NCBI GenBank assembly: GCA_023251835.1
Contig: JAHEXZ010000043.1
Coordinates: 1-45,625, forward strand
From: Bacteroidota bacterium
GTDB taxonomy: Bacteria > Bacteroidota > Bacteroidia > 2-12-FULL-35-15
Length of the DNA: 45,625 nucleotides
Direction: 5' to 3'
The notes beneath the pieces were generated by a model. The model made no database searches. It saw only the letters and a program-made list of their open reading frames with translations, and was not told where the DNA came from. Below, one piece after another: positions 26,997 through 33,578 of the stretch. Made by a program: the position numbers and the translations under genes. Positions within the stretch are counted from its first letter, which is position 1. Each line of letters opens with the position of its first letter.

Positions 26997-28244
26997 TTAT
27001 TTTAGCATTATTATAGCTTTTTCAAGCCCCTTAATAAATACATTTATTTCTTCGAAGGTATTATAAAATGCAAATGATACCCGCACTGTGCCAGGAACAC
27101 GGTAGTAAGCAACTAATGGCTGAGTACAGTGGTGACCGGTACGTACAGCGATACCCATCTGGTCAAGTATAGTTCCTATGTCAAAAGGATGTATACCTTC
27201 AACTATGAAAGAAAGAACTCCGGCTTTTTCTTTAGCCGTACCCAGAATTTTTACACCCTGTAGTTTTTGCAGTTTTTCAGTTGCATATACCAACAGCTCA
27301 TGTTCGTATGTTGTAATAGCATCTAATCCAATTTCATTAATATAATCAATAGCGGTAGCAAGTCCTAATGTTCCGGCAATATCAGGTGTTCCTGCTTCGA
27401 ATTTCAAAGGTATATCTGCGTATTCTGTTTTTTCAAAGCTCACAGTTTTAATTGTTCCTCCGCCTACCTGGTAAGGTGGTATTTGATTGAGCCATTTTTC
27501 TTTTCCATAAAGTACTCCAATACCTGTTGGCCCAAAAACTTTATGGCCGCTAAAGCAGTAAAAGTCACAATCGAGTTCCTGAACATCAACTTTTAGATGA
27601 GGGACAGCCTGTGCACCATCTACCAGCACAGGAATATTTCTGGCATGCGCTGCTGAAATGATTTCTTTTATTGGATTTATTGTTCCCAGCGTATTTGAAA
27701 CATGGGCAATAGCAATAATTTTTGTTTTTTCATTAAGTAATTTATTATACTCATCCAATACCAGTTCTCCTGCATCATTGATGGGAATTACTTTTAAAAC
27801 AGCCTCCTTTTCTTCGCACACCTGTTGCCAGGGCAGAATGTTGGAATGATGTTCCATGACAGAAACAATAATTTCATCGCCTTTAGAAATGAATCTTTTG
27901 CTGAACGAAGAAGCGACCAGGTTGATAGCATCAGTAGTTCCCTTTGTGAAAATAATTTCACAGGGATTTGCTGCATTCAAATGCTTTTGGATAGCTGCAC
28001 GTGCATTTTCATAGCCAATGGTAATATCCCGGCTTAGCGTATGCACACCGCGGTGTATGTTGGCATTTTCATAGCTGTAATAATGGTCAATCCTGTCAAT
28101 TACCTGCTGTGGTTTTTGTGCAGTAGCCCCATTATCAAAATAAATCAGGGGTTTGCCATTAACTTTGCGTGAAAGTATAGGAAAATCGGCACGGATTTTT
28201 TCGATATTGATAGTGGTTTTATCTATGGCTTTTAAAGCGGTCAT
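26997..28244 (-). CDS. sufS: Cysteine desulfurase SufS (class II)
   Basis: A PLP-dependent enzyme that takes sulfur from cysteine for Fe-S cluster assembly, working with SufE. The 415-residue protein shows the class II features: YFDNGATAQKP near the N-terminus, MEHHSNILPW, the PLP lysine in SGHKVFGPTG (Lys235) and the catalytic cysteine in RTGHHCTQP (Cys373) on a short loop. ATG 28244 is chosen; a GTG four codons upstream is also in frame. In many Bacteroidota sufS follows sufB, sufC and sufD, but here those genes are not in the window and sufS begins a transcript that faces a second desulfurase gene. Confidence 0.96.
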   Translation of the reverse strand: MTALKAIDKTTINIEKIRADFPILSRKVNGKPLIYFDNGATAQKPQQVIDRIDHYYSYENANIHRGVHTLSRDITIGYENARAAIQKHLNAANPCEIIFTKGTTDAINLVASSFSKRFISKGDEIIVSVMEHHSNILPWQQVCEEKEAVLKVIPINDAGELVLDEYNKLLNEKTKIIAIAHVSNTLGTINPIKEIISAAHARNIPVLVDGAQAVPHLKVDVQELDCDFYCFSGHKVFGPTGIGVLYGKEKWLNQIPPYQVGGGTIKTVSFEKTEYADIPLKFEAGTPDIAGTLGLATAIDYINEIGLDAITTYEHELLVYATEKLQKLQGVKILGTAKEKAGVLSFIVEGIHPFDIGTILDQMGIAVRTGHHCTQPLVAYYRVPGTVRVSFAFYNTFEEINVFIKGLEKAIIMLK

Positions 28245-28280
28245 TTTGAATATCACAAAGTTAAGAATAATTCTAAATAA

Positions 28281-28390
28281 GGCTATGGATAATGAATAAA
28301 AAACGATGTTGCGGATAACAAATCATTACGGATTTGCGAAACAGCGTATGGCTATGGATAACAAATTGTTGCGAATCTGAAAACTGCGGA
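28281..28390. repeat. Degenerate tandem direct repeat in a divergent intergenic region
   Basis: GGCTATGGATAA occurs at 28281-28292 and again at 28350-28361, 69 bp apart. Each is followed by a CAAAT(C/T) block and a related GGATTTGCGAAA / GCGAATCTGAAAA stretch. The second copy looks like the first with the segment between two GGATAA boxes deleted. It lies between the divergent sufS and the second desulfurase. Confidence 0.55.
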
Positions 28391-28426
28391 TCGGCAGAGG
28401 CTGTATTATTTCTTATTTTTGGGATT

Positions 28427-29575
28427 ATGAAAACGCCTGTTTATTTGGATTATAATGCCACTACTCCTGTTGATAAAAGGGTGTTGGAGGCGATGTTGCC
28501 TTATTTCACTAATAAATTTGGCAATGCATCCAGCAGGACACATGCTTTTGGGTGGGTTGCGGAAGATGCTGTAAAAATTGCCAGGGAACAGGTTGCTCAG
28601 CTAATCAATTGTACATCCCAGGAAATAGTATTTACTTCGGGAGCAACGGAAGCAATTAATCTTGCTATTAAGGGCGTTTGGGAAAATTACCAGTTTAAGG
28701 GGAAACATATTATTACGGTTAAAACAGAACATAAAGCAGTATTAGATACCTGTAAGGCGTTAGAAAAAAGAGGAGCAGAAGTTACTTATCTGTCTGTAAA
28801 CAGAGAGGGATTGATTGATATTGAAGATCTAAAGAGTGCGTTAAAATCCCGTACTATTTTGGTAGCTGTAATGTATGTTAATAATGAAACGGGTGTAATA
28901 CAGCCCATCCGGCAAATTGCAGATATAGTGCATACCAATAATAGCATATTTATGTGTGATGCCACTCAGGCGATTGGAAAAATTAACTGTGATGTGGAAA
29001 AGGAGCACATAGACTTGTTATGTATAAGTGCACATAAGTTCTATGGGCCCAAGGGTGTTGGAGCACTTTATATAAGAAGGAAAAGCCCTCGTGTTACTCT
29101 TGTTGCACAGATGGATGGGGGAGGGCATGAGCGGGGTTTACGTTCGGGGACGTTGAATGTTCCGGGAATTGTAGGGCTTGGTGAGGCTTGCGGGATAGCA
29201 CAACGGGAAATGTATGATGATGCCAAAAGGATTTTAAATCTTAGAACACGGTTAGAGCAATCGTTGTGCGATTTTTTGGATGTATTTATCAACGGAAATA
29301 TTCAAAACCGATTATTTAATGTAAGTAATCTTACCTTTAAAGGGATACGATCCGAGACTCTGATAAATAAACTTCCGACCATAGCTGTTGCCATGGGTTC
29401 TGCTTGCACTTCTGCTATTGCAGAGCCTTCGCATGTATTAAAGGCAATGGGGGTGAGTGATGAAGATTCGTATAGTACAATACGGTTTAGTCTTGGAAAA
29501 TATACTACTGAGGATGAGATTGATGAAGTGATTGAAAGGGTAAGTAATGTTGTTAATGGCTTACGCTGTAAGTAA
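28427..29575 (+). CDS. Cysteine desulfurase, IscS/NifS type (class I)
   Basis: A second PLP-dependent cysteine desulfurase, 382 residues long. Motifs are VYLDYNATTPVD at the N-terminus, FGNASSRTH, the PLP lysine in SAHKFYGPKG (Lys204), RSGTLNVP, and the catalytic cysteine in MGSACTSAIAEPSHVLKAMG (Cys327) on the longer class I loop. ATG 28427 is preferred because the family begins with VYLDYNATT; the 31-codon upstream extension runs through the degenerate direct repeat and is not conserved in character. It is likely to supply sulfur for tRNA thiolation or other thio-cofactors rather than the SUF scaffold; this is inferred from class only. It is divergent from sufS. Confidence 0.94.
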   Translation: MKTPVYLDYNATTPVDKRVLEAMLPYFTNKFGNASSRTHAFGWVAEDAVKIAREQVAQLINCTSQEIVFTSGATEAINLAIKGVWENYQFKGKHIITVKTEHKAVLDTCKALEKRGAEVTYLSVNREGLIDIEDLKSALKSRTILVAVMYVNNETGVIQPIRQIADIVHTNNSIFMCDATQAIGKINCDVEKEHIDLLCISAHKFYGPKGVGALYIRRKSPRVTLVAQMDGGGHERGLRSGTLNVPGIVGLGEACGIAQREMYDDAKRILNLRTRLEQSLCDFLDVFINGNIQNRLFNVSNLTFKGIRSETLINKLPTIAVAMGSACTSAIAEPSHVLKAMGVSDEDSYSTIRFSLGKYTTEDEIDEVIERVSNVVNGLRCK

Positions 29576-29620
29576 TTTTTTTTCATCGAACTCATAATCC
29601 CTTGTAAAAATAACAGCATA

Positions 29621-29637
29621 GTAGGGTGGGGAAGGGG
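29621..29637. repeat. Possible half copy of the family 2 G-rich repeat
   Basis: GGGTGGGGAAGGGGTA lies in the gap after the class I desulfurase and resembles the G-rich strand of the sufE leader hairpin (GTGGGGAAGGGGGTA). No pairing C-rich arm is seen nearby. It is weak and may be chance. Confidence 0.35.
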
Positions 29638-29694
29638 TATATGCAAATTTTTCCTTATTTGACATTTTGAGGTAGAAGTTTAGCCAAAATAAAT

Positions 29695-29734
29695 AAAAAA
29701 ACACTCCTTCATATTTTCAAAAGAGTGTTTTTTT
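29695..29734. terminator. Bidirectional Rho-independent terminator
   Basis: AAAAAAACACTC (29695-29706) and GAGTGTTTTTTT (29723-29734) form a 12-bp stem with a 16-nt loop. A/T runs on both sides make it usable for the plus-strand desulfurase and the convergent glutamate dehydrogenase gene. Confidence 0.8.
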
Positions 29735-29749
29735 AGAAAAAAGGGGAGA

Positions 29750-31030
29750 CTAATAATTTCCTTTGGCTTTAACGCCCAATTCTATTTTCTTTAATGCAGT
29801 GATATAGGCGCCAATACGTAATGATGTTTTGTATTGCTGTCCATTGCTCCAAACGTGTTCAAATGCTTCACGCATGGAGTTGTCATGTCTTGTATTTACT
29901 TCCTCTTCTGTCCAGTAATGTCCGTAATTGTTTTGCACCCATTCAAAATAAGAAACAGTAACACCGCCACTGTTGGCTAAAATATCAGGTACAACAATAA
30001 TTCCTTTTTCCTGCAAAACATGATCTGCTTCTGCAACAGTAGGTCCATTTGCGCCTTCAACAATCAGTTTTGCCCTGATGTTTACAGCAACTTCTTCTGT
30101 AATTACATTTTGTAAAGCAGCAGGAACCAATATATCCACATTAGCAGTTAACAATTCTGTATTTTTTATTTCCACACCGCCAGAAAATCCTTTTAAAATA
30201 CCATTATTTTCTTTTGTAAACCGGATAGCTGCATGTATATCAATACCTTTTTCATTCCATAAGGTTGTTGTATGGTCTCCAATCGCGCATATTTTAATAC
30301 CTTGTTCATGTATCAGGCGGGCAGCATTTAGTCCAACGTTACCAAAGCCTTGAACTGCGGCAGTAGCTTTTTTAGGGTCTAAATTCATTTTTGCCAGGGC
30401 GGCCAGTGTTGCAACCATTACACCACGTCCGGTAGCGGTTTCTCGTCCTGCAGAGCCTCCCAGACCAACAGGTTTACCAGTAACCACACCAGGAAAGTTG
30501 CCACGGTATACTTTATTATATGCATCCACTATCCAGGCCATTTCACGAGCGCTGGTACCCATATCGGGAGCAGGAATGTCTTTATCCGGGCCAAAAACGT
30601 CAGACAATGCAACGGTATATGTTTTTGTTAAACGCTCCAGTTCTCCCACGCTCATTTTACGGGGGTCGCATTTAATACCTCCTTTACCACCGCCATAAGG
30701 TAAATTAGCAACGGCACATTTAAAAGTCATCCATGCAGAAAGGGCTTTTACTTCATCATCACACACATCCATTCCATAACGAATACCCCCTTTTGAAGGG
30801 CCTAAAATAGTTGAGTGAATGGTGCGGAAACCTTCAAAAACCTGAACTTTGCCATTATCCATCATTACGGGTAAGCTTACTTTTACCTGTTTTTGAGGGT
30901 TTTTTAAAACAGTAGCAACATCCTCTGATAAACCATAAATTTTTGCAGCGATATCAAGTCTGGCTAAAACGGCATCAAACATACTGCTTTCGTGCTGTTG
31001 TGTTGCTGGAGTATTTGTTTTTGTTGTCAT
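29750..31030 (-). CDS. gdhA: Glu/Leu/Phe/Val-type dehydrogenase (probable glutamate dehydrogenase)
   Basis: A cytosolic NAD(P)-dependent amino acid dehydrogenase, most likely linking glutamate and 2-oxoglutarate. Length (426 residues) fits the hexameric bacterial and archaeal small GDH class. Visible features are GPSKGGIRY at 78-85, the catalytic lysine in PYGGGKGGI (Lys116), PAPDMGT with Asp156, the Rossmann GFGNVG at 228-233 and the C-terminal ANSGGVTVSYFEW block. The opening 20 residues (Thr/Gln/Ser-rich) are poorly conserved, so ATG 31030 is accepted with slight doubt. The cofactor preference is not decided from sequence. It ends at a shared bidirectional terminator. Confidence 0.93.
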   Translation of the reverse strand: MTTKTNTPATQQHESSMFDAVLARLDIAAKIYGLSEDVATVLKNPQKQVKVSLPVMMDNGKVQVFEGFRTIHSTILGPSKGGIRYGMDVCDDEVKALSAWMTFKCAVANLPYGGGKGGIKCDPRKMSVGELERLTKTYTVALSDVFGPDKDIPAPDMGTSAREMAWIVDAYNKVYRGNFPGVVTGKPVGLGGSAGRETATGRGVMVATLAALAKMNLDPKKATAAVQGFGNVGLNAARLIHEQGIKICAIGDHTTTLWNEKGIDIHAAIRFTKENNGILKGFSGGVEIKNTELLTANVDILVPAALQNVITEEVAVNIRAKLIVEGANGPTVAEADHVLQEKGIIVVPDILANSGGVTVSYFEWVQNNYGHYWTEEEVNTRHDNSMREAFEHVWSNGQQYKTSLRIGAYITALKKIELGVKAKGNY

Positions 31031-31083
31031 ATGTATTAATTTGAATTCCTCAATCGTAGAAAGAAAGAATATATTAAGGTGTG

Positions 31084-31091
31084 CAAAATTA
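31084..31091 (-). promoter_or_regulatory. Candidate -7 box for gdhA (TAATTTTG on the minus strand)
   Basis: An exact TAnnTTTG match on the minus strand, 53 bp before the gdhA start. A TTTTG lies 25 bp further upstream, slightly beyond the usual spacing for the -33 box. Confidence 0.4.
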
Positions 31092-31361
31092 AGAAAATAT
31101 TAAAACTAAAGAAAGACAAAAGGCAAATAACCGTTTTATTCTTATTTTTAATCAGGTTGTTTGATTTGCGCTGAGTAAAAATAAATAGGATATAATTTTC
31201 TAATAATAAGCGATTTACAAAATAATTTTACATTTTAAAATTTAAACAAAAACTTCCTGGGATTTATGTTATGCTAAAATAGCAGGGTTATTTATTACTA
31301 CATACATTTTTTATAATTTCAACAAAGGAATCATTAAAAGTTTAAATCAGGATTTTTAATT

Positions 31362-31369
31362 TAACTTTG
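31362..31369 (+). promoter_or_regulatory. Candidate -7 box for the serine hydrolase (TAACTTTG)
   Basis: An exact TAnnTTTG match 18 bp before the start codon, implying a very short leader. No clear -33 TTG is seen. Confidence 0.4.
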
Positions 31370-31387
31370 AACAGGGGATAATTTCCA

Positions 31388-32959
31388 ATGGCTAAAAAGT
31401 ATTCAATCAAATATATAGTAAACACCTTTATTTTTATTCTGTTTATTAGTGCTTCACTAATAGCCCAACCACTGAGTACCGACCAGATAGACACTCTTGT
31501 TGAAAGAACATTAACCACCTTTGATGTGCCTGGTATTGCAGTGGCTGTGATAAAAGACGGTAATATAATTATCTCAAAAGGTTATGGTGTTAGATCATTG
31601 AAGTCAAAAGAAAAAGTAGATGCAAGAACGTTATTTGGTATTGCATCTAATACCAAAGCCTTCACAGCCACAGCTCTTGGAATATTGGTTGATGAAAGAA
31701 AAATAAAATGGGATGATAAGGTAAGAGATTTTATTCCTGAGTTTAAATTGTATAACCCTTATGTTACAGAAGAGTTTACAATCAGAGACCTGCTGACACA
31801 CCGGAGCGGCCTGGGGCTTGGTGCCGGAGATCTGATGATTTTTCCGGACTCCAATAATTTTACAAGAAAGGATATCATTCATAATTTGCGCTATTTAAAG
31901 CCCGTTTCGGGCTTTCGTACAAAATATGATTATGATAATCTGTTATACATTGTTGCCGGTGAAGTAATAGCAAAAGTTTCAGGAATGAGCTGGGAAGATT
32001 TTATAGAAACCCGAATCATGCAACCCTTATATATGTTGGAAAGTGCCGCTTCTTATTCCAGGTTAAAAGACAAATCAAATGTTATTGATGCACATGCTCC
32101 TGTCAATGGAAAGGTGCAGGCTATCCGCAGGGATTTTATGGAAACAATGGGTCCTGCCGGAGGCATCTACAGCAATCTTACAGATATGTGCCAATGGGTA
32201 AGCGTACAATTAAACAGAGGCTCTTATGGTCTTAATATGGATAAAATGCTTTTTTCACAAGGGATACAGGATGAGCTGTGGGCCCCCCAAACTATCATTC
32301 CTTTTAAGAGTTCATCTACATATAATACACATTTTGTAAGTTATGGATTAGGCTGGGTTTTAAATGATGTTAAAGGATATAAACAAGTATCACACACTGG
32401 TGGCCTTGCGGGCATTGTTACACAGGTAACGCTTATTCCCGAAATCCGGCTCGGTATTATTGTGCTCACGAACCAACAATCCGGTGCAGCATTCACCGCA
32501 ATTACCAATACTATAAAAGATGCTTATTTAGGAATAAAAGGAATAGACAGAGTAAAAGAAATGCGCGACCGCGAGCTGCAAAATCAAAAGGAAGCAAAAA
32601 AAATAACAGATGAAATCTGGAAAGAAGTTGATGTGCAACAAAAAAATGTTGTTAAACCCGATTTTAGCATATATACCGGAATTTATACCGACAATTGGCT
32701 GGGTGATATAACTATAGCTGTAAAAAAAGAAAAGTTATGGTTTTCTTCAGAACGCTCGCCACGTCTTATCGGTGAAATGTTATACTACAAGGGCAATACT
32801 TTTATTGTGAAATGGAACGACAGAAGTATGGATGCTGATGCATTTGTTCAGTTTACTCTTGACAATAAAGGTAAAGCGTCAGCGATAAAAATGAACGCAA
32901 TATCTCCTTTAACAGATTTTAGTTATGATTTTCAGGATTTAGATTTTTACCGGAAATAG
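31388..32959 (+). CDS. Serine hydrolase, class C beta-lactamase/PBP-like, with C-terminal DUF3471-like domain
   Basis: An exported penicillin-binding-fold serine hydrolase of 523 residues. A signal peptide covers about residues 1-27. The three active-site motifs are complete: SxxK as SNTK (Ser87, Lys90), YxN as YDN (Tyr182, Asn184) and the HTGG box (336-339), all typical of the class C/esterase-like branch. The last 100 residues (SIYTGIYTDNWLGDITIAV onward) form a small lipocalin-like DUF3471-type domain that often caps such enzymes. Substrates in this branch range from D-amino acid peptides to esters, so it should not be read as an antibiotic resistance gene. It stands alone and converges on the DUF5606 gene with a 4-bp gap. 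Confidence 0.9.
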   Translation: MAKKYSIKYIVNTFIFILFISASLIAQPLSTDQIDTLVERTLTTFDVPGIAVAVIKDGNIIISKGYGVRSLKSKEKVDARTLFGIASNTKAFTATALGILVDERKIKWDDKVRDFIPEFKLYNPYVTEEFTIRDLLTHRSGLGLGAGDLMIFPDSNNFTRKDIIHNLRYLKPVSGFRTKYDYDNLLYIVAGEVIAKVSGMSWEDFIETRIMQPLYMLESAASYSRLKDKSNVIDAHAPVNGKVQAIRRDFMETMGPAGGIYSNLTDMCQWVSVQLNRGSYGLNMDKMLFSQGIQDELWAPQTIIPFKSSSTYNTHFVSYGLGWVLNDVKGYKQVSHTGGLAGIVTQVTLIPEIRLGIIVLTNQQSGAAFTAITNTIKDAYLGIKGIDRVKEMRDRELQNQKEAKKITDEIWKEVDVQQKNVVKPDFSIYTGIYTDNWLGDITIAVKKEKLWFSSERSPRLIGEMLYYKGNTFIVKWNDRSMDADAFVQFTLDNKGKASAIKMNAISPLTDFSYDFQDLDFYRK

Positions 32960-32963
32960 ATTA

Positions 32964-33530
32964 TTACGCTACCCCTGTTTTCCTCACGCCCTGTGCTTTT
33001 ACCTTCGCACTTGCTGTTTTTACGGCTTTAGGTTTGGATTCTTTTGATTTGGGTTTAGCAGTTGTTTTTGTTTCACCTGTAGCTTTTAACTTTGTTTTTT
33101 CTTCCTTTGGTTTTTTCTCTTCTTCCCCTTCTTTCTTTTCTTCTTTTTTCTCTAATAAACCTTCTTTGTGAAGAACCGTATACCAGCTCATAACTTTTTT
33201 AATATCAGATGCATATACTCTGTCTTCATCATATTCGGCAAAAGCAGCTTTAAAATAGTTCTTTAATTCAGAATCTGGCGATTTAGAATCAATACCGGTT
33301 GTTCCACCATTTTCTTTATCGTATATTTTTTGAAATACTTCTTTCAAGGGTACTTCATCTGCTGATGAATAAATCCTTACATCCTCCAAAGCACTTACTT
33401 TATGAGTTGCGTAAACAGGTATACGTTTTTTATCAGCCAAAGACTCTACAATGAGTCCGTTTTTTGTTTGAGCTATTACTTTATAAAGCCCGCTCATTCC
33501 TGCAATTGAAATAATTCCGGTTAAATCCAT
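32964..33530 (-). CDS. DUF5606 family protein with Lys/Glu-rich tail
   Basis: A Bacteroidota family of unknown function, 188 residues. The N-terminal 125 residues are folded and conserved in character (GIISIAGMSGLYKVIAQTKNGLIVE and a helical DRVYASDIKKVMSWYTVLHKEGLL segment); the first part looks like a small SH3-like barrel. The last 60 residues are low complexity: first Glu/Lys-rich (KKEEKKEGEEEKKPKEEK), then Lys/Ala/Thr/Pro-rich, ending in a basic stretch that could bind nucleic acid or membranes. The tail resembles disordered extensions of nucleoid or ribosome-associated proteins, but no role is known. It precedes the subtilase gene by 48 bp in its own direction, though it is upstream-proximal only in the genomic sense. 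Confidence 0.85.
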   Translation of the reverse strand: MDLTGIISIAGMSGLYKVIAQTKNGLIVESLADKKRIPVYATHKVSALEDVRIYSSADEVPLKEVFQKIYDKENGGTTGIDSKSPDSELKNYFKAAFAEYDEDRVYASDIKKVMSWYTVLHKEGLLEKKEEKKEGEEEKKPKEEKTKLKATGETKTTAKPKSKESKPKAVKTASAKVKAQGVRKTGVA

Positions 33531-33555
33531 AATCAGATAATCAGTTTAATTTGTA

Positions 33556-33563
33556 CAAATATA
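33556..33563 (-). promoter_or_regulatory. Candidate -7 box for the DUF5606 gene (TATATTTG on the minus strand)
   Basis: An exact TAnnTTTG match on the minus strand 25 bp before the start codon. It overlaps a perfect ATTTGTACAAAT palindrome at 33550-33561. No -33 box is evident. Confidence 0.4.
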
Positions 33564-33578
33564 TAAAAACAATTTCTG

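Larger units (their letters stand above)
31031..31387. other. 357-bp divergent intergenic region
   Basis: AT-rich gap between the divergent gdhA and the serine hydrolase gene. I see one -7-like box facing each gene (31084-31091 and 31362-31369) and no RNA gene, riboswitch, repeat or coding frame between them. Confidence 0.6.

Noticed and set aside
28334-28426. A 31-codon N-terminal extension of the class I desulfurase
   Set aside because: It runs through the degenerate direct repeat and precedes the standard VYLDYNATT opening.
31388-32959. Calling the serine hydrolase an antibiotic resistance beta-lactamase
   Set aside because: SxxK, YxN and HTGG are shared with esterases and peptidases, and the C-terminal lipocalin-like domain points away from classical AmpC enzymes.
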